Shown here: positions 15,000 to 22,486 of the stretch, in pieces
Layout of the letters: each line of letters begins with the position of its first letter
How positions within the stretch are numbered: the stretch's first letter is position 1
Assembly: GCA_002409745.1 (NCBI GenBank)
Contig: DHOU01000015.1
Span: forward strand, 5,358-29,387
DNA from: Bacteroidales bacterium UBA5382
GTDB taxonomy: Bacteria; Bacteroidota; Bacteroidia; Bacteroidales; Dysgonomonadaceae
Direction: 5' to 3'
DNA length: 24,030 bases
Made by a program: the position numbers and the translations under genes
The notes under the pieces: generated by a model
Told to the model about the DNA's origin: nothing
The model's database searches: none
What the model saw: the letters and a program-made list of their open reading frames with translations, nothing else

Positions 15000-15286
15000 T
15001 TGCACGTCATGCAACAGCTTTCGGCTTGTCCGAAAGTGCCCGACAAGTGATGCAACATACTTTCGACGCGTCCGAAAGTACCCTGCATGTGATGCAAGAG
15101 GCTTTCGGATTATCCGAAAATGCCCTGCACGTTGTGCAAAACAGTTTCTTCCGGTGCGACGGCGTCAAACACCTCATGTAACGACTTTCCCATAGTGTGA
15201 AAGTGCCCAACACGTCGTGCAACAAACTTTCCCGGAATGGGAAAGTGTCCAACATGTCATGTAACGGTTTTCTAACAAGTTGAAAA
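15000..15286 (+). repeat. Tandem array of seven 41-42-bp units with covarying hairpins
   Basis: Seven 19-bp inverted repeats begin at 15018, 15060, 15102, 15144, 15185, 15227 and 15268. Six have arms of the form CTTTCSS/SSGAAAG; the fourth is degraded. Between them is TGCCC and a second, smaller palindrome (TTGCAcgtcaTGCAA, TGCAcgttgTGCA, ACATgtcATGT and so on). Arm pairs change together: inner GG/CC in units 1 and 3 becomes CC/GG in unit 6, and outer C-G becomes T-A in unit 7. A degraded eighth copy may begin near 14970. The array fills most of the 483-bp spacer between the crtB-like gene and hisS; the rest (14906-14999) shows no other feature. Confidence 0.85.
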
Positions 15287-15355
15287 ATCCCTTGTCTTTA
15301 ATATACCGGTGCAAATTTGTTTAACGGCGATGAGGTGAAATCGTTTGGTAGATGT

Positions 15356-15363
15356 TATCTTTG
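15356..15363 (+). promoter_or_regulatory. -7 box TATCTTTG of hisS
   Basis: A perfect TAnnTTTG lies 25 bp before the hisS ATG at 15389, with transcription predicted from about 15368. No TTTG is present at 19-21 bp; one at 15316-15319 is 36 bp away. The box rules out the in-frame ATG at 15317, which lies upstream of the start of transcription. Confidence 0.55.
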
Positions 15364-15388
15364 CAATTCCAAAAAAAGAACAAAGACG

Positions 15389-16759
15389 ATGCAGAAACCT
15401 TCCATTCCGAAAGGAACACGCGATTTTTCACCTGAAGAGATGGCGAAACGCAATTATATATTCGAGACGATCAAAGAGGTGTATCATTTGTACGGCTTCC
15501 GTCAAATAGAAACGCCGGCGATGGAAAATTTATCGACTTTAATGGGTAAATACGGCGAAGAAGGGGATAAGTTATTATTTAAAATCCTCAATTCCGGCGA
15601 CTTCCTTTCCAACCTCGAGCCGTCCGATTTATCGGAGGACGTCAGCGCGGCGAAAGCGGCGGCCAAAATTGCCGAAAAAGGCCTTCGCTACGACCTTACC
15701 GTTCCCTTTGCCCGCTATGTGGTGATGCATCGCAATGAGATCACCTTCCCGTTCAGGCGTTTTCAGATACAACCGGTATGGCGCGCCGATAAGCCGCAGA
15801 AAGGCCGCTATCGCGAGTTTTTCCAATGCGATGCGGATATCGTCGGATCCGATTCGTTACTCAACGAAGTGGAACTGCTTCAAATTATCGACGAGGTCTT
15901 TTCGCGTTTCCGGATTCGGGTATTAATCAAGTTGAACAACCGGAAGATCCTTTCGGGTATCGCCGAGATTATGGGCGAAGGCGATAAGATCACCGACATT
16001 ACCGTAGCAATCGATAAACTCGATAAGATCGGTATCGAAAAAGTGAATGAAGAGTTGCTGGCCAAAGGAATTTCACAAGAAGCGGTCGATACGTTGCAAC
16101 CGATCATCGGCTTGCATGGAACGAATGACGAAAAAATCGCCACGTTGAAAAACGTTTTGGCTTCATCCGCTACCGGACTGAAAGGCGTGGAGGAACTCGA
16201 AACAATCCTTGCCGACATGCAACGGCTGTCGTTGAGAACTGAGCTTGAACTGGATCTGACGCTCGCCCGAGGCTTGAATTATTACACGGGGGCCATTATC
16301 GAAGTAAAAGCGCTCGATGTGCAAATCGGGAGCATTACCGGTGGCGGCCGATATGACAATCTAACCGGTATTTTCGGCCTTCCGGGTGTTTCGGGGGTCG
16401 GCATTTCCTTCGGCGCCGACCGGATTTTCGATGTCTTGAATCAACTCGATCTTTTTCCCGAAGATTATACGCGTGGAACCGATATTCTTTTCGTGAACTT
16501 CGGCGAACGCGAACAGGCTTACATCCTGCCTATCCTTTCCGAATTAAGAAAGAACGGCATCCGTACCGAAATTTATCCGGATGCGGCGAAAATGAAGAAA
16601 CAAATGACTTATGCCGATAACAATCGTATCCCGTATGTGGCGATTGTCGGCGAAGATGAAATGGCCGCAGACAAAATTGCTTTAAAGGATATGAAATCGG
16701 GCGAACAAGCTCTTTTTACCATACGGCAACTAATAGACAAATTGATTACAAAAAACTGA
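15389..16759 (+). CDS. hisS: Histidyl-tRNA synthetase
   Basis: HisRS is a class II synthetase that charges tRNA-His in the cytoplasm. The 456 residues begin [18 protein letters not shown], the standard family N-terminus. Visible motifs are motif 2 ([32 protein letters not shown] region, with its ATP-contacting Arg), the histidine A loop [15 protein letters not shown], and motif 3 ([15 protein letters not shown]). The C-terminal anticodon-binding domain starts at about residue 365 (DILFVNFG). I chose the ATG at 15389, because the longer frame from 15317 would run through the promoter box and adds unrelated residues. The ABC-F gene starts 10 bp after the stop and probably shares its transcript. 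Confidence 0.97.
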   Translation: MQKPSIPKGTRDFSPEEMAKRNYIFETIKEVYHLYGFRQIETPAMENLSTLMGKYGEEGDKLLFKILNSGDFLSNLEPSDLSEDVSAAKAAAKIAEKGLRYDLTVPFARYVVMHRNEITFPFRRFQIQPVWRADKPQKGRYREFFQCDADIVGSDSLLNEVELLQIIDEVFSRFRIRVLIKLNNRKILSGIAEIMGEGDKITDITVAIDKLDKIGIEKVNEELLAKGISQEAVDTLQPIIGLHGTNDEKIATLKNVLASSATGLKGVEELETILADMQRLSLRTELELDLTLARGLNYYTGAIIEVKALDVQIGSITGGGRYDNLTGIFGLPGVSGVGISFGADRIFDVLNQLDLFPEDYTRGTDILFVNFGEREQAYILPILSELRKNGIRTEIYPDAAKMKKQMTYADNNRIPYVAIVGEDEMAADKIALKDMKSGEQALFTIRQLIDKLITKN

Positions 16760-16769
16760 CGAACAGACA

Positions 16770-18707
16770 ATGGTCTCCGTAGAAAATCTCTCCGTCGAAT
16801 TCGGCGGTTTTACGTTGCTCGACGAAATATCGTTCGTATTGAATAAAAACGAACGGGTGGCGCTCGTGGGCAAGAACGGAGCCGGAAAATCGACGCTGCT
16901 TAAACTGATTGCCGGTTACCAACAACCGACCAAAGGCTGTGTTTCGCGCCCAAAAGAAGTCTCCATCGGATATTTGCCCCAGCAAATGAAACTCGAAAAT
17001 ACGCGTACGGTGGTAGACGAAGTGTCGCTCGCGTTCGACCATTTTATGAAAATGGAAAAAGAACTGGAGCAACTTCATCGCGAACTTGAGTTGCGCACGG
17101 ATTATGAGTCGGAGAGTTATCGGTTACTGATTCAACGAACGGCTGATTTGCAGGAGTTACTCTTGATGTCCGACACGCATAGCTTTCAGGCGGAAGTGGA
17201 AAAGACCCTCATCGGCCTAGGATTCAAAAGAAGCGACTTTACGCGTCCTACCGGCGAATTTAGCGGCGGTTGGCGAATGCGCATCGAACTGGCGAAGATC
17301 TTGTTGGGCTCACCGGATGTCTTGCTTTTGGATGAGCCGACGAACCATCTCGATATCGAATCCATTCAATGGCTCGAAAACTTTCTTTCGAGCCGTGGCA
17401 ATTCCCTTATATTGGTGTCGCACGACCGTGCCTTCCTCGATGCCGTCACCAACCGCACCATCGAAATCATGCTCGGGCATATTCATGATTATAAAGTGAG
17501 TTACTCGAAATATGTCGAACTGCGAAAAGAACGCCGCGAACAGCAGCAACGCGCCTACGAAAACCAGCAGAAGCAGATACAGGAAACCGAAGCCTTTATC
17601 GAACGGTTTCGTTATAAAGCCACTAAATCCAATCAGGTACAGTCGCGTATCAAGCAGTTGGAGAAGATCGAGCGTATAGAAGTCGACGAAATTGATACGG
17701 CGCGGCTCAACCTCAAGTTCCCGCCCGCTCCTCGTTCCGGCTCCTTTCCCGTTACCGTTGAGAAGTTGGAAAAGAAATACGGTGACCATACCGTTTTCTC
17801 GCATGTGAACCTGATGATCCGGCGGGGAGAGAAAGTCGCTTTTGTCGGGAAGAACGGCGAAGGGAAATCAACGTTGGTGAAATGTATAATGGGCGAGATC
17901 GATTTTACGGGCAAGTTGGAGCTGGGGCATAATGTACGAATCGGATATTTTGCGCAAAATCAAGCCCAACTACTGGATGAAACCCGCACCGTCTTCGAAA
18001 CGATCGATGATGTCGCGACGGGAGATGTCCGTACCAAGATTCGCGATATTCTCGGGGCGTTCATGTTTGGGGGAGAAGCTTCGGAGAAGAAAGTAAAAGT
18101 CTTGTCGGGGGGCGAGCGCAGCCGTTTGGCCATGATACGCTTGTTGCTCGAACCGGTGAATCTGCTTATCCTCGACGAGCCGACCAATCACTTGGATATG
18201 GCCTCGAAGGAAGTCTTGAAGAAAGCCATATCGGAGTTCGACGGCACTGCCATCATTGTTTCCCACGACCGCGATTTCCTCAATGGGCTGGTCAGCAAAG
18301 TCTATGAGTTCGGAGGCGGTAAAGTGACGGAGCATTTAGGCGGTATTTATGATTTCCTTTCGAAAAAGAAACTTGAAAACCTTCAGGAGCTCGAAATCGC
18401 CTCTTCCATGCCGGCCTCCGAGAGTGAGCCGGCGTCGTTGGAGTCGGATAATAAACGCTCGTATCAGGAACAAAAGGATTTAAACCGGAAAATACGCAAA
18501 CTCGAAAAAGAAATAGGGGAGGCGGAGAATGACATCAGCCGGATGGAAAGCCAACTTTCGTCGATGGAACAACAATTGGCTACGCCCGAAGGCGCTTCGG
18601 ACACGGCGCTTCTGCAATCGTATCTCGATTTAAAACAGAAAATAGAACGGAAAATGAACTCTTGGGAGCAATTGACGTTAGATATAGAAAAATATAGGAA
18701 GGAATGA
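16770..18707 (+). CDS. ABC-F family ATP-binding protein
   Basis: A 645-residue soluble protein with two ABC ATPase domains and no membrane segments, as in the ABC-F class that acts on ribosomes. The first domain has Walker A GKNGAGKST (34-42), signature FSGGWRMRIELA and Walker B LLLDEPTNHLD. A charged linker (about 245-300, rich in Arg/Gln/Lys) matches the inter-domain P-site tRNA interaction motif. The second domain has GKNGEGKST at about 360, LSGGERSRLAMI and LLILDEPTNHLD. A C-terminal coiled coil (about 560-640, NRKIRKLEKEIGEAENDI onward) resembles Uup and related subfamilies. Whether it is a housekeeping factor or an antibiotic-protection type cannot be told from these motifs. It sits 10 bp after hisS, and the acyltransferase gene follows after 4 bp. 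Confidence 0.93.
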   Translation: MVSVENLSVEFGGFTLLDEISFVLNKNERVALVGKNGAGKSTLLKLIAGYQQPTKGCVSRPKEVSIGYLPQQMKLENTRTVVDEVSLAFDHFMKMEKELEQLHRELELRTDYESESYRLLIQRTADLQELLLMSDTHSFQAEVEKTLIGLGFKRSDFTRPTGEFSGGWRMRIELAKILLGSPDVLLLDEPTNHLDIESIQWLENFLSSRGNSLILVSHDRAFLDAVTNRTIEIMLGHIHDYKVSYSKYVELRKERREQQQRAYENQQKQIQETEAFIERFRYKATKSNQVQSRIKQLEKIERIEVDEIDTARLNLKFPPAPRSGSFPVTVEKLEKKYGDHTVFSHVNLMIRRGEKVAFVGKNGEGKSTLVKCIMGEIDFTGKLELGHNVRIGYFAQNQAQLLDETRTVFETIDDVATGDVRTKIRDILGAFMFGGEASEKKVKVLSGGERSRLAMIRLLLEPVNLLILDEPTNHLDMASKEVLKKAISEFDGTAIIVSHDRDFLNGLVSKVYEFGGGKVTEHLGGIYDFLSKKKLENLQELEIASSMPASESEPASLESDNKRSYQEQKDLNRKIRKLEKEIGEAENDISRMESQLSSMEQQLATPEGASDTALLQSYLDLKQKIERKMNSWEQLTLDIEKYRKE

Positions 18708-18711
18708 GTGC

Positions 18712-19251
18712 ATGAAAATCAGCCGTTTTTTATTGAATCTTTGGGGTTGGAAAATCGAAAACATTTTGCCGGATGTGTCGAAATGTGTGATTGCCCTGGC
18801 GCCTCATACGAGCAACTGGGATTTTGTGATCGGTAAGCTTGCGTATAGTTCCATCGGGCGTAATGCTCGCTTCCTGATAAAAAAAGAATGGTTTGTTTTC
18901 CCCTTTAACCTCCTTTTTAAAAGTATGGGAGGAATACCTATCGAACGAAATAAAAAACAGTCGATGACCGATACGTTGGCCGAAGAGTTTGACAAGCACG
19001 AAGACCTTCAGCTCGCGATTACTCCGGAGGGAACAAGGAAACGTGTTCCCGAATGGCGCAGGGGATTTTACTATATTGCCTTAAAAGCCCGTGTCCCTAT
19101 CTTGTTGATTGCGTTGGACTATAAAAAAAAAGCGGTTGTTTTTTTGGATCTTTTCTATCCGACGGGCGATTACGAGGCCGATCTTGTAAAGATAAAGTCG
19201 TATTATAAGGGTGTTCATGCGAAGAATCCTAAAAACTTTAATCCTATCTAA
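18712..19251 (+). CDS. Small PlsC-type lysophospholipid acyltransferase family protein
   Basis: A 179-residue single-domain acyltransferase. HTSNWD (32-37) is the catalytic HX4D motif, GGIPIER (73-79) is the substrate-binding motif and TPEGTRKR (104-111) is motif III, followed by the ARVPILLIALDY strand (motif IV region). These belong to the 1-acyl-glycerol-3-phosphate acyltransferase superfamily, but the protein is shorter than E. coli PlsC (245 residues) and lacks its N-terminal membrane helices. The acyl acceptor is therefore uncertain. It may associate peripherally with the inner membrane. It begins 4 bp after the ABC-F stop, so it is the third gene of a hisS transcript. Its stop lies at the edge of copy B of the dispersed hairpin. 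Confidence 0.85.
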   Translation: MKISRFLLNLWGWKIENILPDVSKCVIALAPHTSNWDFVIGKLAYSSIGRNARFLIKKEWFVFPFNLLFKSMGGIPIERNKKQSMTDTLAEEFDKHEDLQLAITPEGTRKRVPEWRRGFYYIALKARVPILLIALDYKKKAVVFLDLFYPTGDYEADLVKIKSYYKGVHAKNPKNFNPI

Positions 19252-19292
19252 CCGCTTTCTTATCCGTCAAGCGGAAGGGATTCGTTAGACGG
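19248..19292 (-). repeat. Dispersed hairpin element, copy B, between convergent genes
   Basis: On the minus strand CCGTC-T-AACG pairs with CGCT-T-GACGG, followed by GATAAGAA, matching copies A and C. In plus coordinates the outer arms are CCGTC (19264-19268) and GACGG (19288-19292). Competing pairings are CCGCTT (19252-19257) with AAGCGG (19269-19274) and CTAAC (19248-19252) with GTTAG (19284-19288). The element fills the whole 44-bp gap between the acyltransferase and dinB stops. Confidence 0.72.
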
Positions 19293-19295
19293 GTA

Positions 19296-20381
19296 TCAGT
19301 CTTTGAAATCGAAAGAAAGTTGAAGAGGAACAAACGAAGAATGAGGGGATTCCGTTTCGGCATTCTTCAGCGTTAAGCCTATCAAGCGTATCTTACGCTC
19401 TTCAATATCCTCGACCGTCGACAGTAAGTCCTGTCCCAATTCAAACAACTGCTCGAAGGTTTTTATATACTGATCCACCGTTTTACTACGGGTGATAATG
19501 GTAAAGTCGGCATATTTTATTTTCAGTGTAAGCGTTTTTGCGAAAAAACGGCGTTTCTCGGCACGGCGTTGTACCTCATGGGCGATCTCATCGAGAGCCC
19601 CCAATAAATCCACAACTTCATACAGATCTTCCGAAAACGTGTTTTCCGCTCCTAACGATTTGCGTATTCTGTCGGGCTGCACTTCCCGTTCGTCGATTCC
19701 ACGAGCGAAGTGGTAATAACTGCTGCCCGCCTTTCCGAAAAGCCGCGTCAGGTCCGGTTCACTCCATTGTTTAAGGTCGTATCCGGTTTTGATTCCGTGA
19801 TCTTTCATTCGTGTGGCCGTAACTTTCCCCACACCGAAAAACCGTTCGACCGGTAGTTTTTCAACAAACGCTTCGGCCGCTTTCGGCGGTATTATATAAA
19901 TTCCGTCGGGTTTATGATAGTCCGAAGCGATTTTAGCCAGGAATTTGTTAAAAGACACGCCCGCGGAAGAGGTGAGATGAGTCTGGGCATAAATCTTTCG
20001 CTTTATTTCTTTTGCAATCAGTGTGGCGGATGCCGCCCCCTTTTTGTTGACCGTTACATCGAGGAACGCTTCATCGAGTGACAAGGGCTCTACTTTATCG
20101 GTGTATTCGTGGAAAATATGCATAATTTGTTGTGACACCTCGCGATATACGTTAAAACGGGGCGCAACAAAAATCAGTTGCGGACACTTGCGCAATGCCG
20201 TAACCGATGCCATTGCCGAACGCACCCCATAGCGTCGCGCCTCGTAACTCGCGGCTGCGACGACACCGCGTTTCCCGCTATAGCCAACGGCGATGGGCTG
20301 GTGACGCCATTCGGGATGGTCGCGTTGTTCAATGGAGGCATAAAAGGCATCCATGTCGATATGGATTATTTTACGAATCAC
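19296..20381 (-). CDS. dinB: DNA polymerase IV (Y family)
   Basis: A translesion polymerase of 361 residues. Catalytic acidic residues are Asp9 in IHIDMDAF and Asp103/Glu104 in SLDEAFLDVT; YEARRYGVRSAM is the finger motif and FFGVGKVTATRMKDHGI the helix-hairpin-helix thumb. The C-terminal LQLSFDF resembles the sliding-clamp binding motif (QLSLF). I place the start at GTG 20381, giving MIRKIIHIDMDAF, the usual N-terminus. The longer frame from the ATG at 20414 would be translated across a perfect promoter and is unlikely. The message would then have almost no leader. The gene is divergent from the first FKBP gene and convergent with the acyltransferase. No LexA-type operator was recognised. 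Confidence 0.93.
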   Translation of the reverse strand: MIRKIIHIDMDAFYASIEQRDHPEWRHQPIAVGYSGKRGVVAAASYEARRYGVRSAMASVTALRKCPQLIFVAPRFNVYREVSQQIMHIFHEYTDKVEPLSLDEAFLDVTVNKKGAASATLIAKEIKRKIYAQTHLTSSAGVSFNKFLAKIASDYHKPDGIYIIPPKAAEAFVEKLPVERFFGVGKVTATRMKDHGIKTGYDLKQWSEPDLTRLFGKAGSSYYHFARGIDEREVQPDRIRKSLGAENTFSEDLYEVVDLLGALDEIAHEVQRRAEKRRFFAKTLTLKIKYADFTIITRSKTVDQYIKTFEQLFELGQDLLSTVEDIEERKIRLIGLTLKNAETESPHSSFVPLQLSFDFKD

Positions 20382-20386
20382 TCTTG

Positions 20387-20418
20387 CAAATGTAAACGAA
20401 ATTTGTTTAAACACAAAA
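20387..20418 (-). promoter_or_regulatory. Promoter of dinB, consensus and almost leaderless
   Basis: The minus strand has TTTTG (20414-20418), 19 bp, then TACATTTG (20387-20394), matching both sigma-ABfr boxes. Only five bases separate the last G of the -7 box from the GTG at 20381. Transcription would start at or within about two bases of the start codon. Confidence 0.75.
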
Positions 20419-20441
20419 CTTTAGAAGTTTATTGTGCAAAT

Positions 20442-20538
20442 CGCAATCCGCTCCGCCCAACCCGTTTAACGGCTTTCCGCCGTTTGACGGATAAAAAACG
20501 AATCTGTCGCAAGTGTGGCTTCCGGAGCGGATATATTG
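20442..20538 (+). repeat. Dispersed hairpin element, copy C, nested in a larger inverted repeat
   Basis: CCGTT-T-AACGGC (20462-20473) pairs with GCCGTT-T-GACGG (20479-20490) around TTTCC, with one T-T mismatch, and ATAAAAAACG follows. This core is flanked by a perfect 10-bp inverted repeat, ATCCGCTCCG (20446-20455) and CGGAGCGGAT (20523-20532), extended by GCAAT/ATTGC after a 4-nt offset. The whole 97 bp can fold as a branched cruciform. It lies in the divergent spacer between dinB and the FKBP genes. No other feature except the two promoters is seen in this 283-bp gap. Confidence 0.8.
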
Positions 20539-20621
20539 CGCCAAGGGGCGATTTAGAAACGATAAAAGCAAATTCTATAAGAAACAATTTTATTTTTAGC
20601 GCATAATTCATATTATTATAG

Positions 20622-20629
20622 TACTTTTG
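20622..20629 (+). promoter_or_regulatory. -7 box TACTTTTG of the first FKBP gene
   Basis: A perfect TAnnTTTG lies 35 bp before the ATG at 20665. TTTAG (20595-20599), 22 bp upstream, is the only -33 candidate, so that part is weak. Confidence 0.5.
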
Positions 20630-20664
20630 TGGTCAATAATTAAAAAAGAAAAGAGATTTACTAC

Positions 20665-21249
20665 ATGGAGCAGTTAAGCTACGCGTTGGGGATGAGCATG
20701 GCATCCAATTTAATTCATTCGGGACTGCATACGATAGACGTACCGTCGTTCGTAAAAGCGTTTACCGAAATAATGGAAAATCAGCCCGCCTCCATGAGCG
20801 CAGAACAGGCAAATCAAATCATTGAAAGTTATTTTCGTAAAAAACAAGATGAAATGCAGACGGAAAATCTACAAACCGGACGTGCTTTCCTGGAAGAAAA
20901 CAAAAAGAAAGAGCAGGTAGTCACATTACCGAGTGGATTGCAATATGAAGTGCTGGCCGAAGGAAATGGCGAAAAGCCCAAAGCAACCGACAGGGTACGT
21001 TGTCATTACCACGGAACGTTGATCGACGGAACGGTTTTCGATAGTTCGGTACAACGTGGAGAACCCGCTGTCTTTGGGGTCAACCAAGTCATCAAAGGAT
21101 GGGTGGAAGCGCTGCAACTAATGTCGGTTGGCTCGAAATGGCGCTTATATATTCCGTCGGATCTGGCTTATGGAAACCAAGGCGCCGGTTCGGTTATCCA
21201 ACCGAATTCCACTCTTATTTTCGATGTGGAATTATTGGGTATAGAATAA
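20665..21249 (+). CDS. FKBP-type peptidyl-prolyl isomerase, cytoplasmic
   Basis: A 194-residue protein with an N-terminal dimerisation-type FKBP_N domain (about 1-80, SYALGMSMASNLI and the helical IIESYFRKKQDEMQ linker) and a C-terminal FKBP domain (about 95-194). The catalytic domain shows YHGTLIDGTVFDSS, VIKGWVEALQLM, GSKWRLYIPSDLAYG and STLIFDVELL, with the usual Tyr, Asp, Trp and Phe of the active-site pocket. There is no signal peptide or lipobox, unlike the neighbouring paralogue, so it is predicted to be cytoplasmic. It has its own promoter box. The second FKBP gene follows after 55 bp on the same strand. Confidence 0.93.
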   Translation: MEQLSYALGMSMASNLIHSGLHTIDVPSFVKAFTEIMENQPASMSAEQANQIIESYFRKKQDEMQTENLQTGRAFLEENKKKEQVVTLPSGLQYEVLAEGNGEKPKATDRVRCHYHGTLIDGTVFDSSVQRGEPAVFGVNQVIKGWVEALQLMSVGSKWRLYIPSDLAYGNQGAGSVIQPNSTLIFDVELLGIE

Positions 21250-21304
21250 CAGACTTCACACATTCAACCAATAAACATAGATATTAATATTAATAAGAAA
21301 CAAA

Positions 21305-22309
21305 ATGAAAAGAAAAAATTTAGTAGCACTTAGCGCATTCGCTGTTTGCGGAATACTGATGGTTTCTTGTGGAGGCGGTTCTACGCCAAAGACTTCGTTG
21401 AAAAATGCAACAGATAGTTTGTCGTATGCCACAGGAATCAATTTAGCCGATCAAGGGGGCTTGGCCCGCTTCTTGGAACAACAAGGTATTCTTCAGAGCT
21501 CATCTAACATCGAGTATGATTATCAGATGAGAATATCCGCTGCAACCGACTCGGTACAAAAACAAGCGTTACAAAAAGAACTCAACGCCAAGATCGACTC
21601 GGTTAATAAGGTGAATGCTCCGAAATTGAACGATTTTATCCGTGGATTGAAAGAAGCTCTTAAAGGCGGAAAAGAAAAATCGGCTTACATCCAAGGGCTA
21701 AGCATCGGAACGCAAATTGCGGAAAGCATGCTGCCGCAATTTAATGAACAACTTTTCCCCGGCGATTCGACGAAGAAAGTAAACGAAGACCAACTCTTAG
21801 CCGGCTTGCTCGGAACGTTGAAAAATGAAAAGTTGGCTATCGATAAAGCCGAAGCAGGTCCTTTCGTAGAAAATAAAATCAAAGAAGCGCAGGAAAGCCA
21901 CTTAAGAGAACAATATAAAGACAGTATTGCCGCCGGTGACGCTTTCATGGCCGATAATGCCAAAAGAGAAGGGGTCGTCACATTGCCCAGCGGATTGCAA
22001 TATGAGATTGTGAAAGAAGGTTCGGGTGCCGTTCCAACGGATACCGACCAAGTGAAAGTGCACTATCATGGTACGTTGATCAACGGTACCGTATTCGATA
22101 GCAGCGTCGATCGCGGCGAACCCGCCGTATTTGGCGTAACGCAAGTGATCCCGGGATGGACTGAAGCGTTGAAGTTAATGCCGGTCGGATCGAAATGGAA
22201 ATTGTATATTCCCTATAACCTGGCGTATGGCGCGCAAGAAAGACAGGTGATTAAACCGTTTTCTAACTTGATCTTCGACGTTGAATTGATCGATATCGAA
22301 AAGAAATAA
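21305..22309 (+). CDS. FKBP-type peptidyl-prolyl isomerase lipoprotein
   Basis: A 334-residue paralogue of the preceding gene. The signal peptide MKRKNLVALSAFAVCGILMVSC has a lipobox ending at Cys22. The next residues, GGGSTPK, lack the acidic run of the known Bacteroides surface-export signal, so a periplasm-facing lipoprotein is likely. The FKBP_N domain is larger than in the neighbour and contains an insertion (about 55-105, ILQSSSNIEYDYQMRISAAT and on). The C-terminal FKBP domain (about 225-333) is very similar to the first copy: YHGTLINGTVFDSS, VIPGWTEALKLM, GSKWKLYIPYNLAYG. It probably assists folding of exported proteins. The pair suggests duplication followed by split localisation. 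Confidence 0.93.
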   Translation: MKRKNLVALSAFAVCGILMVSCGGGSTPKTSLKNATDSLSYATGINLADQGGLARFLEQQGILQSSSNIEYDYQMRISAATDSVQKQALQKELNAKIDSVNKVNAPKLNDFIRGLKEALKGGKEKSAYIQGLSIGTQIAESMLPQFNEQLFPGDSTKKVNEDQLLAGLLGTLKNEKLAIDKAEAGPFVENKIKEAQESHLREQYKDSIAAGDAFMADNAKREGVVTLPSGLQYEIVKEGSGAVPTDTDQVKVHYHGTLINGTVFDSSVDRGEPAVFGVTQVIPGWTEALKLMPVGSKWKLYIPYNLAYGAQERQVIKPFSNLIFDVELIDIEKK

Positions 22310-22336
22310 ACGATACATTATTATACACGTGTTGAT

Positions 22337-22368
22337 AAAGAGGCTTTCCTGCAAAGGAAGGTCTCTTT
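22337..22368 (+). terminator. 14-bp hairpin with a GCAA tetraloop after the FKBP genes
   Basis: AAAGAGGCTTTCCT (22337-22350) pairs with AGGAAGGTCTCTTT (22355-22368), with two G-U pairs and no mismatch, around the GNRA-type loop GCAA. It lies 27 bp after the stop of the lipoprotein gene. The 3' arm ends in TTT but a long T run does not follow at once; a T-rich stretch begins at 22381, inside a second stem (GAAAGCG 22373-22379 with CGCTTTC 22399-22405). Confidence 0.6.
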
Positions 22369-22435
22369 CCGTGAAAGCGCTTTTTATTTTATTTTTCACG
22401 CTTTCGGTGGTCGTATCTTCTCCGGAAAAACAAAA

Positions 22436-22469
22436 AAGGCAGGAGCACCTCAACCGGCGCTCCTGCCTT
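22436..22469 (-). terminator. Intrinsic terminator of the M20 dipeptidase gene
   Basis: On the minus strand AAGGCAGGAGC (22459-22469) pairs perfectly with GCTCCTGCCTT (22436-22446), forming an 11-bp stem with a 12-nt loop. The transcript then runs into six T residues in total (22432-22437). It lies 18 bp after the stop at 22487 and is the clearest Rho-independent terminator in the window. Confidence 0.85.
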
Positions 22470-22486
22470 ATACCTAAAAAGAACGA

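Noticed and set aside
15007..15255. Minus-strand open frame of 82 codons with a 14-residue repeat (CITCRALSDKPKA-like) across the hairpin array
   Set aside because: The repeat period follows from the 42-bp DNA unit being a multiple of three. The frame breaks its pattern where units are 41 bp, there is no promoter box, and variation follows pairing rather than codon positions.
15000..15286. CRISPR array
   Set aside because: Units are contiguous without unique spacers of constant length, each unit contains two palindromes, and no cas gene is present.
15000..15286. Sigma-54 (-24/-12) sites within the TGGGCAC-like words of the array
   Set aside because: GGGCAC words occur on the minus strand, but the GC of a -12 element at the required spacing is missing.
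20178..20606. Plus-strand open frame of 142 codons
   Set aside because: It lies antisense to the start of dinB and runs through both the dinB promoter and hairpin copy C; its composition shows no recognisable family.
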